The notes under the pieces: generated by a model
What the model was told of the DNA's origin: nothing
The model's input: the letters and a program-made list of their open reading frames with translations, nothing else
The model's database searches: none
DNA from: Betaproteobacteria bacterium
Lineage (GTDB): Bacteria > Pseudomonadota > Gammaproteobacteria > Burkholderiales > SG8-39
Assembly: GCA_004297625.1 (NCBI GenBank)
Contig: SCTY01000003.1
Location: 124,001-188,000, forward strand
Direction of reading: 5' to 3'
Length of the DNA stretch: 64,000 nucleotides
Made by a program: the position numbers and the translations under genes
Shown here: positions 1 to 7,959 of the stretch, piece after piece
Layout: each line of letters opens with the position of its first letter
How positions within the stretch are numbered: the stretch's first letter is position 1

Positions 1-43
1 CGGCGAGCGCCAGGGCGGCGGCCGCGATCGTGCTGCGTCTCAT
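1..43 (-). CDS. Periplasmic binding protein of liv-type ABC transporter (5' end only)
   Basis: Only the first 14 codons are inside the window. The translation starts MRRSTIAAAALALA: two arginines followed by a hydrophobic alanine/leucine stretch, which is the beginning of a Sec signal peptide. It is the next gene after livM on the same strand, 50 bases downstream. In liv-type operons this slot is usually filled by the branched-chain amino acid/urea/acyl-type periplasmic binding protein, so that identity is inferred from context only. Confidence 0.5.
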   Translation of the reverse strand, partial: MRRSTIAAAALALA

Positions 44-93
44 GGTCTGAACCCTCCTCTGATTGGATTAGCCCTGTGCCGAGTATAGACCTG

Positions 94-1170
94 TCAATGC
101 GGGAACGGCCACAGGCGCAGCTTCTCCTTGGTGATCTGCCACAGGCGGGCGAGGCCCAGGGGCTCCACGATCAGGAAGAAGATGATGAGCGCGCCGAAGA
201 TGATGACCCGCAGGTTGGAAACCACGGCGTGCTGGATTTCGATGCCGGTCACGTTCTGGAGCCAGTCCGAGGCGAGGTTGAGGAAGATGGGAAAGAGGGT
301 AATGAACGCGGCGCCGAGGAAAGATCCGAGGATCGAGCCGGCGCCGCCGATGACGATCATGAACAGGATGTTGAACGAGAGCTCCAGGCTGTAGGCCTCC
401 GGCTCCACCGTGCCGAGGTAGGCGAAGGCGTGCAGCGCGCCCGCCACGCCGCAGTAGAAGGAGCTGATGGCGAAGGCGAGGAGCTTGGTCTTCATCATCG
501 GGATGCCGATCACCGAGGCGGCGACGTCCATGTCGCGCACCGCCATGAAAGCGCGCCCGGTCTCGCTGCGCATCAGGTTCTTGGCGGCGAGCGCCATGAG
601 CGCCACCACCGTGAGGGTGAAGAGGTATTTGCGCGCCGGCGTGTCGAACGGCACGCCAAGGATCACGACCTGCTGCGCCGTGATGACGCCGGAGGAGCTG
701 TAGTTGGTGAACCAGCCGATGCGCTGGATCGCCCAGAGCACGAAGAACTGGCAGGCGAGCGTCGCGACCGCGAGGTAGAAGCCCTTGATGCGCAGGCTCG
801 GAAGACCGAACACCACGCCCACAGCCGCGGCGCAAAGCCCCGCGAGGATGAAGCTCGGCAGGATGCCGAGCCACGGCATGCGCAGGACGAAGTTGTACGC
901 CATGAACGCCCCGACCGCCATGAAGGCCGCCGTGCCGAGCGAGAGCTGCCCGGCGTACCCGGTAAGAATGTTGAGGCCGAGCGCTGCGAGCGCGAAGATG
1001 AGCAGCGGCGTGAGGATCGCGCTCAGCCAGTACTCGTTGCCGGCGAGCGGCAACACCACGAAGGCGACCGCGAGCAGCACGCCCATCGCGATCCGGTCCT
1101 GCCGGATCGGGAAGATCTGCTGGTCTTCGGCGTAGCTCGATTTGAATTGTCCGGCCTCGCGGTAGAGCAT
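94..1170 (-). CDS. livM: Branched-chain amino acid-type ABC transporter permease LivM
   Basis: 358-residue polytopic inner-membrane protein with the LivM-family core (LNILTGYAGQLSLGTAAFMA near residue 105, then the GGAGSILGSFLGA loop near residue 280). It should form the transmembrane channel together with LivH and be energised by LivG. The N terminus carries about 25 polar residues before the first membrane segment, as is common in this family. It lies 9 bases after livH and precedes a probable binding-protein gene. Substrates of such systems next to acyl-CoA ligases are often aromatic or aliphatic carboxylates rather than amino acids; that is inference. Confidence 0.9.
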   Translation of the reverse strand: MLYREAGQFKSSYAEDQQIFPIRQDRIAMGVLLAVAFVVLPLAGNEYWLSAILTPLLIFALAALGLNILTGYAGQLSLGTAAFMAVGAFMAYNFVLRMPWLGILPSFILAGLCAAAVGVVFGLPSLRIKGFYLAVATLACQFFVLWAIQRIGWFTNYSSSGVITAQQVVILGVPFDTPARKYLFTLTVVALMALAAKNLMRSETGRAFMAVRDMDVAASVIGIPMMKTKLLAFAISSFYCGVAGALHAFAYLGTVEPEAYSLELSFNILFMIVIGGAGSILGSFLGAAFITLFPIFLNLASDWLQNVTGIEIQHAVVSNLRVIIFGALIIFFLIVEPLGLARLWQITKEKLRLWPFPH

Positions 1171-1179
1171 CGTCTTTCC

Positions 1180-2085
1180 TCAGACCCGGTCGATGTGCTT
1201 CTCGCCGTAAAGCCCTTCGGGCCTCACCAGCAGGAAAAGCAGCGCCACGACATAGGCGAACCAGGATTCGATGCCGCCGCCGAACATCGGCCCGACGTAG
1301 ACCTCGGCGAGCTTCTCGGTCGCGCCGATGATGAGCCCGCCGATGATCGCGCCGGGGATGGACTCGAAGCCGCCGATGAGCAAGACCGGGAGCGCTTTGA
1401 GCGCGGTAAAAGTGAGCGCGTATTGCACGCCGTTGCGCACGCCCCACATGAGGCCGGCGACCAGCGCCACGAAGCCGGCCACGGCCCAGACGATGGCCCA
1501 GATGTGCTGCAGCGGAATGCCGACCGCGAGCGCGGCCTGGTGATCGTCGGCGACCGCGCGCAGCGCCCGCCCGATGCGCGTCTTCTGGAAGAACACCGCG
1601 AGCACCGCGACCAGCGCCCCGGCGACGAACGCCGCGAAGATGTCGAACTGGCTGATGTTGATATTCAGCTTCTGCGACAGCCAGTCGATCGGCACGTCGG
1701 CGATGCCGAGCTCGAGGCCGTGCGGCTGCGAGCCCCAGATGAGCTGCGACAGACCCTCGAGCACGAAGGTGAGGCCGATGGTGGCCATGAAGAGCGTGAT
1801 CTGCGGCTGGTTCACCAGCGGCCGCAGCACCGTGCGCTCGATCACGACCCCTAGGACCACCATCACGACGAGCGTCACGGCGAGCGCGAGCCAGAAATTC
1901 CAGCCGCGCTCGGTGAGCGACACGAACGTGAGCGCGGCGAAGAAGACCATCGATCCTTGGGCGAAGTTGAAAACGCCCGAGGCCTTGTAGATCAGCACGA
2001 AGCCCAGCGCGACGAGCGCGTACATCACCCCGGCGAGCAGCCCGCCCGCGAGCACCTCCACGAAGAAGGCGACCTGCGTCGGCAC
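1180..2085 (-). CDS. livH: Branched-chain amino acid-type ABC transporter permease LivH
   Basis: 301-residue permease. The frame is open far upstream, but the LivH protein starts at a GTG codon whose G is shared with the TAG stop of livG (TAGTG overlap), reading VPTQVAFFVEVLAGG. Family motifs seen are YKASGVFNFAQGSMVFFAA (residues about 35-53), QPQITLFMATIGLTFVLEG and the GGFESIPGAIIGG loop. It pairs with LivM to make the membrane channel. The long upstream extension of the frame is an antisense-like shadow of livG and should not be annotated. Confidence 0.9.
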   Translation of the reverse strand: MPTQVAFFVEVLAGGLLAGVMYALVALGFVLIYKASGVFNFAQGSMVFFAALTFVSLTERGWNFWLALAVTLVVMVVLGVVIERTVLRPLVNQPQITLFMATIGLTFVLEGLSQLIWGSQPHGLELGIADVPIDWLSQKLNINISQFDIFAAFVAGALVAVLAVFFQKTRIGRALRAVADDHQAALAVGIPLQHIWAIVWAVAGFVALVAGLMWGVRNGVQYALTFTALKALPVLLIGGFESIPGAIIGGLIIGATEKLAEVYVGPMFGGGIESWFAYVVALLFLLVRPEGLYGEKHIDRV

Positions 2086-2846
2086 TAGTGGGCCACCCCC
2101 AGGTAGGCGTCGATGACCCGCTGGTTGTTGCGCACCTCCTCGGGCGTGCCGTCGGCGATCTTGCGCCCGTAGTCGAGCACCACCACGCGGTTGGAGATGT
2201 CCATGACCACGCCCATGTCGTGCTCGATGAGCACGATCGTGGTGCCGAACTGCTCGTTCACGTCGAGGATGAAGCGGCACATGTCCTGCTTTTCCTCGAG
2301 GTTCATGCCGGCCATCGGCTCGTCGAGGAGCAGCAGCTTCGGCTCCGCGGCGAGCGCGCGCCCGAGCTCCACGCGCTTCTGCAGCCCATAGGGCAGGCGC
2401 CCGACCGGCGTCTTGCGGATGTGCTGGATCTCGAGAAAGTCGATGATTTCCTCGACCGCGCGCCGGTGCTCGAGCTCCTCGCGCTTCGCCGGCCCCAGCC
2501 ACAGCGCCTGGTGGAGGAAGCTGCAGCGCATCTTCAGGTTGCGCCCGGTCATGATGTTGTCGAGCACCGTCATGCCCTTGAAGAGGGCGATGTTCTGGAA
2601 GGTGCGCGCGATGCCCATCGCGGCGGCGCGGTGCGACTCCATGTCGGTGAATTCCTCCCCGCGGAAGCGGATCTTTCCGGTCTGCGGGTGGTAGACGCCG
2701 TTCAGGACGTTGAGCATCGAGCTCTTGCCTGCGCCGTTCGGTCCGATGATGGCGCGCACCTCGTGCTCCTGGACATCGAAGGAGACCTCCTGCAACGCGC
2801 GCACGCCGCCGAAGGCGAGCGAGACGTTCTCGACCGAAAGGATCAT
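2085..2846 (-). CDS. livG: Branched-chain amino acid-type ABC transporter ATPase LivG
   Basis: 253-residue cytoplasmic ABC ATPase. Walker A is GPNGAGKSS (residues about 37-45), the signature region is LPYGLQKRVELGRALA, Walker B is LLLLDEPMAG and the switch histidine is in LIEHDMG. Length and the LivG-type insertion (FKGMTVLDNIMTGRNL) fit LivG rather than LivF. It lies 16 bases after the acyl-CoA ligase gene and overlaps livH by one base. A livF gene is not present between livG and the left edge, so the second ATPase must lie outside the window or be shared. Confidence 0.9.
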   Translation of the reverse strand: MILSVENVSLAFGGVRALQEVSFDVQEHEVRAIIGPNGAGKSSMLNVLNGVYHPQTGKIRFRGEEFTDMESHRAAAMGIARTFQNIALFKGMTVLDNIMTGRNLKMRCSFLHQALWLGPAKREELEHRRAVEEIIDFLEIQHIRKTPVGRLPYGLQKRVELGRALAAEPKLLLLDEPMAGMNLEEKQDMCRFILDVNEQFGTTIVLIEHDMGVVMDISNRVVVLDYGRKIADGTPEEVRNNQRVIDAYLGVAH

Positions 2847-2862
2847 GCGGCGCCCGCGCCGC

Positions 2863-4833
2863 TCATGCGGCGCGCCTTAAAGCCTGCGCCGCGCCGGGGG
2901 CGAAGGTCTTGGCGTCGCGGATCTTGAGGTCGGCGGAATACGTGCCGGTGCGTCCGTCCTCGTAGCGCACCTGCGCCTCGACGTGCACGCTGTCGCGTCC
3001 GGCGTACAGCGCTTCGACGAGCTCGCGGTATTTTTCGCCGATGAATCCGCGCCGCACCTTGCGCGTGCGCGTGAGCTCGCCGTCGTCCGCCTCGAGCTCC
3101 TTATGCAGGATGAGGAAGCGCTGGATCTGCGAGTTGGCGATTTCCGGCTCGCCCGCAAGGTCGGCGTTCACCCGCTCGATGCACCCGCCGACCAGGTCAT
3201 AGACCTCGTCGCGCGAGGCGAGATCGGTATAGCCCGCGTACGGCAGATTGCGCTTCTCGGCCCAGTTGCCGATCGCCTCGGGGTCGATGTTGATGAAAGC
3301 GCAGACCTTGTCGCGCAGGTGCCCGAAGCAGACCGCTTCCTTGACGTACGGGAAGAACTTGAGCTTGTTCTCCAGGTACTTGGGCGCGAAGAGGGTGCCG
3401 TCGGCGAGCTTGCCCACGTCCTTCACGCGATCGATGATCTTGACGTGGTGGTCGGCGTCGAAGAACCCGGCATCGCCGGTGTGGAACCAGCCCTCGGCGT
3501 CCTTCGCTTCGTGCGTGGCTTGCGGATTCTTGTAGTACTCGCGGAACAGTCCCGGCGAGCGGATGAGCAGCTCGCGCTCGGGGCTGAAGCGCAGCTCGAC
3601 CCCCGGCACCGCGGGCCCGACCGTGTCCGAGCGCACCTGGCCGTTCGGCTGCACGCACACGAATACCGCGGTCTCGGTCGAGCCGTAGAGCTGCTTCAGG
3701 TTGATGCCGATCGAGCGGTAGAACTTGAAAAGATCCGGCCCGATCGCCTCGCCGGCGGTGTAGCCCACGCGCACCCGGCTCATGCCGAGCACGTTGCGCA
3801 GCGGCCCGTAGACGAGCACGTCGCCCAGCCCGTAGAGCAGGCGCTCGGCCGCGGACACCGGCTTGCCGTCGAGCAGCGCGCCGCCGACGCGGTTCGCGAT
3901 CTTCATGAATTTTGCGTACAGCCAGCGCTTTAGCCGGCCGGCATCTTCCATGCGGATGGATACCTGGGTGAGCAGCGCCTCGAGCACGCGCGGCGGGGCG
4001 AAGTAGTACGTCGGCCCGATCTCGCGCATATCGGTGATGACGGTCTCCGGCGACTCCGGGCAGCAGATACAGTAGCCGGTGACGAAAGCCTGCGCGCAGG
4101 AGAAGATGTTCTGCCCGATCCACGCGGGCGGAAGGTAGGCGAGCACCACGTCCTCGTCGCCCAGCCCCTCCATTTCGGCCGCGATCCGCGCCGGCTGGAG
4201 CAGGCTCGCGTGCGTGTGCACCACGCCCTTCGCCACCCCGGTCGTTCCCGAAGTGAAGAACATGCCCGCGATGTCGCTTGCCTTGCCTTTCTCGATCTCC
4301 GCGTCCACGAGCCGCGGATCGCGCTGGTACGCTTCGCGGCCGGCGGCGAGCAGCGACTCGTAGCTCTTCAGCTGCGGCTGGTTGTACTGGCGCATGCCGC
4401 GCGGATCGTCGTAGTAAATCCGCGCCAGCGTCGGACATTGCGGAAGGATTTCGAGGAGCTTGTCGACCTGCTCCTGGTCCTCGGCGAACGCCATGGCGAT
4501 CTCGGCGTTCTGGATCGGGAACGCCATCTCGGCCGCGACCGCATCCTGGTAGAGCGGCACGGGCACGCCACCGAGGCATTGCACCGCACACATGGCGGCG
4601 TAGAGCCGCGGCCGGTTGTCGCTTACGAGAGCGACGTGCCCGTCGCGCTTCAGTCCTTCGGCGGCAAGCGCGCAGGCGAGCGCGCGCACTTCGTCGGCGA
4701 ACTCGCGCCAGGTCCATGTCTGCCAGATGCCGAGATCCTTTTCGCGGATCGCCGGCCGCTCGCCCCGCGCCTGCGCGTGGTGCATGAGCAATTTCGGAAA
4801 CGTATCGAAGCTTGCGGGAACGGCGGATGCCAT
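2863..4833 (-). CDS. AMP-dependent long-chain-type acyl-CoA synthetase
   Basis: 656-residue adenylate-forming enzyme that would activate a carboxylic acid to its acyl-CoA with ATP. Motifs: the P-loop FFTSGTTGVAKGVVHTHAS (about residue 204), YGSTETAVF, WFHTGDAGFFD and DRVKDVGKLADG. The long-chain-type C-terminal part is complete. The start at 4833 is preceded by a strong Shine-Dalgarno (GGAGGAGG, about 8 bases upstream); an extra 12 codons upstream are unlikely to be translated. It is first in the liv-type operon, which suggests that the imported substrate is immediately thioesterified. Substrate unknown. Confidence 0.88.
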   Translation of the reverse strand: MASAVPASFDTFPKLLMHHAQARGERPAIREKDLGIWQTWTWREFADEVRALACALAAEGLKRDGHVALVSDNRPRLYAAMCAVQCLGGVPVPLYQDAVAAEMAFPIQNAEIAMAFAEDQEQVDKLLEILPQCPTLARIYYDDPRGMRQYNQPQLKSYESLLAAGREAYQRDPRLVDAEIEKGKASDIAGMFFTSGTTGVAKGVVHTHASLLQPARIAAEMEGLGDEDVVLAYLPPAWIGQNIFSCAQAFVTGYCICCPESPETVITDMREIGPTYYFAPPRVLEALLTQVSIRMEDAGRLKRWLYAKFMKIANRVGGALLDGKPVSAAERLLYGLGDVLVYGPLRNVLGMSRVRVGYTAGEAIGPDLFKFYRSIGINLKQLYGSTETAVFVCVQPNGQVRSDTVGPAVPGVELRFSPERELLIRSPGLFREYYKNPQATHEAKDAEGWFHTGDAGFFDADHHVKIIDRVKDVGKLADGTLFAPKYLENKLKFFPYVKEAVCFGHLRDKVCAFINIDPEAIGNWAEKRNLPYAGYTDLASRDEVYDLVGGCIERVNADLAGEPEIANSQIQRFLILHKELEADDGELTRTRKVRRGFIGEKYRELVEALYAGRDSVHVEAQVRYEDGRTGTYSADLKIRDAKTFAPGAAQALRRAA

Positions 4834-4925
4834 CAAGGCCCTCCTCCTTGAGCCGGCGAATTCTTGCACAAAATCCGCCCCCTATGACAGAGTAGCGCCC
4901 CGGGCGAACCTTGAGGACGGACCCG

Positions 4926-5801
4926 TTGATCCAAGGCAAGGAACACTGGACCCGCAAGGGCGACGTCAAGCTTTTCCTCTGGCAGAAGGCAGCCGCGTCG
5001 CCGAAGGGCACGATTCTCTTCGTGCACGGCTCGTCGATGGGCTCGCAGCCGACGTTCGATCTGCAGGTGCCGGGGCGGCCGCATTCGTCGGTGATGGAGT
5101 GGTTCGCCGAGCGCGGCTTCGACACCTGGTGCATGGACAACGAGGGCTACGGCCGCTCCGACAAGTCGCGGCCGATCAACTGCGACATCTCGAACGGGGC
5201 AGACGACCTCGCTGCGGCCAGCGAGTACATCGGCAGGAAACTTCTGGTTTACGGCATTTCCTCCGGAGCGTTGAAGGCTGCCCTGTTCACGCAGCGCCAT
5301 CCCGAGCGCGTGGCGCGCCTGGCGCTCGACGCGTTCGTGTGGACCGGCGAGGGCAGCCCGACGCTCGCCGAGCGCAGGAAGCGCCTGCCCGAGTTCCAGG
5401 CGAAGAACCGCCGGCCGATCGACCGGGCCTTCGTGCGCAGCATTTTCAACCGCGATCACCCCGGAACCGCGGACGACGCGACCATCGAAGCCTTCGCCAG
5501 CGCGATCCTCGCGCTCGACGATTCGGTGCCCACCGGCACCTACGTCGACATGTGCTCGAAGCTGCCGCTCGTCGATCCGGAAAAGATCAGCGCTCCGACG
5601 ATCGTCATGCGCGGCGAATACGACGGCATCGCGGGCATCGACGATCTGCTCGCGTTCTTCCGGCGCCTGCCGAACGCCGACAAGCAGTTCGCGGTGATGG
5701 CCGGCATCTCGCACGCGAGCTTCCAGCAGAAGAATTACCTGAGGGTCTATCACCTCCTGCATTCGTTCTTCAGCCAACCCGAGCCGGAGTACCGCGGATG
5801 A
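4926..5801 (+). CDS. Alpha/beta hydrolase
   Basis: 291-residue alpha/beta-hydrolase-fold protein. The oxyanion region is VHGSSMGS, the nucleophile elbow reads YGISSGALK (Ser in GxSxG-like G-I-S-S-G), the acid is in MRGEYDGIAG and the catalytic His in MAGISHASFQ. I choose a TTG start at 4926 because GAGGA lies 8 bases upstream; an in-frame TTG at 4911 has no such signal. It is divergent from the acyl-CoA ligase and overlaps the next gene by ATGA, so the two are translationally coupled. Probably hydrolyses an ester or thioester of the compound handled by the neighbouring transport genes; the substrate cannot be read from sequence. Confidence 0.8.
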   Translation: MIQGKEHWTRKGDVKLFLWQKAAASPKGTILFVHGSSMGSQPTFDLQVPGRPHSSVMEWFAERGFDTWCMDNEGYGRSDKSRPINCDISNGADDLAAASEYIGRKLLVYGISSGALKAALFTQRHPERVARLALDAFVWTGEGSPTLAERRKRLPEFQAKNRRPIDRAFVRSIFNRDHPGTADDATIEAFASAILALDDSVPTGTYVDMCSKLPLVDPEKISAPTIVMRGEYDGIAGIDDLLAFFRRLPNADKQFAVMAGISHASFQQKNYLRVYHLLHSFFSQPEPEYRG

Positions 5802-6748
5802 AAGCGCTTCTGTTTTTGCTGGGATTGGTTTCGTCCATTGCACATTCGCAAACGTATCCTTCGCGGCCGGTGCGCATCATCGTGCCGCTCGGCGCGGGCG
5901 GCTTCGCCGACGTGCCGGCGCGCATCCTCGCGCCGCGGCTCGCCGCCCAGACCGGCGGCACGTTTTTCGTGGAAAACCGTCCCGGGGCCGGGAGCACGAT
6001 CGGCGCGGATCTCGTCGCCAAGGCTGAGCCCGACGGCACGAACCTGCTCTTCAGCGGCACGCCGCACGTCATCAGCGCGCACCTCTACAAGAAGCTGCCC
6101 TACGACGCGCTCAAGGACTTCGCGCCTGTGGCGCTGATCGCCTCGGGGCCCTATGCGCTTGTCGTGCACCCCGACCTGCCGGCTCGCTCGGTGAAGGAGC
6201 TCGTGGCGCTTGCGAAGGCCGAGCCCGGAAAGATCGACTACGCAAGCTCAGGCAACGGCAGCGCGCAGCACCTGGTCGGCGCGCTGTTCGCGAGCGCGGC
6301 GGGCATAGACCTCAACCACGTGCCTTACAAGGGCAGCAGCCAGGCCATGCAGGACGTGCTCGGCGGCCGGGTCAAGGTGCACTTCGCCGGCATTCCGAAC
6401 GTGATCAACCACGTGCGCAACGGCCGGCTGCGCGCGCTGGGCGTCACGACGTCGAAGCGCTGGAGCGATTTGCCCGACGTTCCGACCATCGCCGAAGCCG
6501 GCGTGCCGGGCTACGAGGCCTCGCTGTGGCTTTCGATGTTCGCGCCGGCACGCACGCCGGCCGAGATCGTCAACCGCTTGTCCGAGGAGATCGGCAAGGC
6601 GCTGCAGGATCCGGACATGCTGCAAAAGCTGCACAACGCCGGCATCGCGCCGGCCTATAGGGGACCGAAGGAGTTCGGCGCGTTCCTGCGCGCCGAGTAC
6701 GAGAAGTGGGGCAAGGTGGTGAGGGACACCGGCGCGACGGTCAACTGA
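5798..6748 (+). CDS. Bug-family (TctC-type) tripartite tricarboxylate binding protein
   Basis: 316-residue exported solute receptor. A signal peptide (MKALLFLLGLVSSIAHSQ) is followed by the family opening YPSRPVRIIVPLGAGGFAD and later ENRPGAGSTIGAD, YASSGNGSAQHL and PDVPTIAEAGVPGYE, all typical of Bug receptors. It would bind a small carboxylate in the periplasm. Its start overlaps the stop of the hydrolase gene. No TctA/TctB membrane partners are in the window, as is common for the many orphan Bug genes of Burkholderiales. Confidence 0.92.
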   Translation: MKALLFLLGLVSSIAHSQTYPSRPVRIIVPLGAGGFADVPARILAPRLAAQTGGTFFVENRPGAGSTIGADLVAKAEPDGTNLLFSGTPHVISAHLYKKLPYDALKDFAPVALIASGPYALVVHPDLPARSVKELVALAKAEPGKIDYASSGNGSAQHLVGALFASAAGIDLNHVPYKGSSQAMQDVLGGRVKVHFAGIPNVINHVRNGRLRALGVTTSKRWSDLPDVPTIAEAGVPGYEASLWLSMFAPARTPAEIVNRLSEEIGKALQDPDMLQKLHNAGIAPAYRGPKEFGAFLRAEYEKWGKVVRDTGATVN

Positions 6749-6751
6749 CTC

Positions 6752-7156
6752 TCAACGTTTGCCTTCCAGGCGCAGAAGGGCGACGATCAGCTCGACGATC
6801 ATCCTCTTGTGCGCATCGTTCAGCGCCTCGTATTTTCTGGACAACCACGTCGCGTCAGCCCGGTAGGCGGGCGCTTCCTGGCGCAGCGTGCGGCCGGCAG
6901 GGCTCTCGCCCTCGCCATAGCGCAGCCATTGCGCCGACACCTCCAGCCACAGGGCGAGCGCACGCATTTTGTCCTGGGAGGGAAGCGCTTTCCCGCTCAG
7001 CCATTTGCGTACCGCCTGGACCGTCACCGGGGTTCCGTCGTAGCGCAGGTTGAACTCGCGGGCTAGCGCGGCGGGCGCTGAGGCGTCGGCGCTAAGACGT
7101 CTCAGACTGTCGCGCAGACGCCGGCTAAAGCCTTGTTTTTCATCGTCAAGCGCCAT
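6752..7156 (-). CDS. XRE-like helix-turn-helix transcriptional regulator
   Basis: 134-residue cytoplasmic protein with an N-terminal DNA-binding domain: GFSRRLRDSLRRL, then a helix-turn-helix-like stretch VTVQAVRKWLSGKALPSQ (about residues 45-62) and MRALALWLEVSAQWLRYGEG. The C-terminal third is a helical tail (YEALNDAHKRMIVELIVALL). I start it at 7156; the frame runs further upstream but without coding character. It is divergent from the GGDEF-like gene, and an inverted repeat at 7214-7231 in the shared intergenic region is a candidate operator. It converges with the Bug gene, only 3 bases apart. Confidence 0.72.
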   Translation of the reverse strand: MALDDEKQGFSRRLRDSLRRLSADASAPAALAREFNLRYDGTPVTVQAVRKWLSGKALPSQDKMRALALWLEVSAQWLRYGEGESPAGRTLRQEAPAYRADATWLSRKYEALNDAHKRMIVELIVALLRLEGKR

Positions 7157-7213
7157 CGGCCGCGACAGTAGCACCAAGCTCTGCCGGCGATGCATACCAG
7201 CGGTTGTCATATT

Positions 7214-7231
7214 TGGTAACTGCCAGTACCA
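7214..7231. promoter_or_regulatory. Inverted repeat, candidate operator of the XRE regulator
   Basis: TGGTAACTGCCAGTACCA: arms TGGTA(A)CTG and CAGTACCA match as an inverted repeat with one bulged base around a single central C. It lies 8 bases before the ATG of the GGDEF-like gene and 58 bases before the start of the divergent XRE gene. Binding is inferred from position only. Confidence 0.4.
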
Positions 7232-7238
7232 TCCGCCG

Positions 7239-7781
7239 ATGGACAGCGCCCTCGATGCCTGGGCCGCGAATCGAAAGCTCTTCCACGAGCGCGTCGAGCG
7301 CGCGATTGCCGGTGCGCGGGCCGCGCGTTCAGCTCTCGCGTTGCTGCACATCGACCTCGACAGAATCGGTCAGGTGAACCATCTGCTCGGGCGCGAATTA
7401 GCCGACCGGGTGCTCTCCGACGCTGCGGTGCGGATCGCGCAGGGGATAGGACCGTGCGCCGCGCTCGGCCGGCTTGCCGCCGACGACTTCGCCGCGGTGA
7501 TTGAAGTGCGGGATCTGGATGGGGCGAAGAAGATCGCCGCCGCCCTCCTCGAGCACTGCCGGACGCCCTACCTGATCGACTGCATTACCGTTACGGTCAC
7601 GGCGAGCATCGGCATCGGCCTTTACCCGGCGCGGGCTCGCGACGCCACGAGCCTGATGGAGAGCGCGCAGCTCGCGCTTTTCCGGGCGAAGATCACCGGC
7701 AGAGATCGTTTCTACCCGGGCGGCGCTACGTGCTACGGCGGTACTGTCCGATGGGCGATATCGCCTGCCGCCCCATCTTGA
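7239..7781 (+). CDS. Degenerate stand-alone GGDEF-domain protein
   Basis: 180-residue protein with a diguanylate-cyclase fold: LLHIDLDRIGQVNHLLG corresponds to the metal/substrate region, ASIGIGLYPA to the conserved beta hairpin and ALFRAKITGRDRFY to the end of the domain. The active-site loop, which should read GGDEF or similar, reads AADDF (in GRLAADDFAAVIEV), so cyclase activity is unlikely. No sensory domain precedes it. The last 18 residues (from PGGATCYGG) are encoded by a 24-bp direct repeat and by DNA antisense to an ORF6N relic, so the native C terminus has been replaced. Confidence 0.7.
   Translation: MDSALDAWAANRKLFHERVERAIAGARAARSALALLHIDLDRIGQVNHLLGRELADRVLSDAAVRIAQGIGPCAALGRLAADDFAAVIEVRDLDGAKKIAAALLEHCRTPYLIDCITVTVTASIGIGLYPARARDATSLMESAQLALFRAKITGRDRFYPGGATCYGGTVRWAISPAAPS
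7726..7749. repeat. 24-bp direct repeat, copy 1
   Basis: Matches 7936-7959 at 22 of 24 positions (differences at repeat positions 5 and 9) with an offset of 210 bases. Copy 2 is the last 24 bases of icmF, so copy 1 looks like a duplicated or older icmF 3' end. The core is CGGCGGTACTGTCC. It overlaps the end of the GGDEF-like gene. Confidence 0.75.
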
Positions 7782-7862
7782 GGTGCCAATTTGGAACCTC
7801 AAGTTTTCGAACTCTTCATCGCGTAGCTCGAACATGAAGTCCTCGGGGAAACGACGGGTACC
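7752..7862 (-). pseudogene. Relic of an ORF6N-domain protein
   Basis: The minus strand encodes NGTRRFPEDFMFELRDEEF followed by ENLRFQIGTSRWGGRRYRP. This matches my memory of the conserved ORF6N (phage/plasmid KilA-type) block, in which RFPEDFMFQL is followed by SSWGGRRY. About 37 residues survive; the part after GGRRYRP (normally YAFTEQGVAML) is replaced by the 24-bp repeat. There is no plausible start or stop of its own. It sits between icmF and the GGDEF-like gene and is probably the remains of a small inserted element. Confidence 0.65.
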
Positions 7863-7935
7863 GTTCCACGGCTGAGCTTCGCCCCCATTCAGGGCTCGAC
7901 GCGCCGGAGCGCGTTTGGATGACGTTCCTCCAGCC

Positions 7936-7959
7936 CTACATGCTGCGGCGGTACTGTCC
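7936..7959. repeat. 24-bp direct repeat, copy 2 (3' end of icmF)
   Basis: Last eight codons of icmF including the stop (GQYRRSM, then TAG). Its 22/24 copy lies at 7726-7749 on the far side of the ORF6N relic, so the two copies flank the foreign fragment. Confidence 0.75.

Noticed and set aside
76..1854. 592-codon plus-strand frame across the liv permease genes
   Set aside because: Arg/Glu/His-rich composition typical of an antisense shadow in GC-rich DNA; the minus strand encodes clear LivM and LivH.
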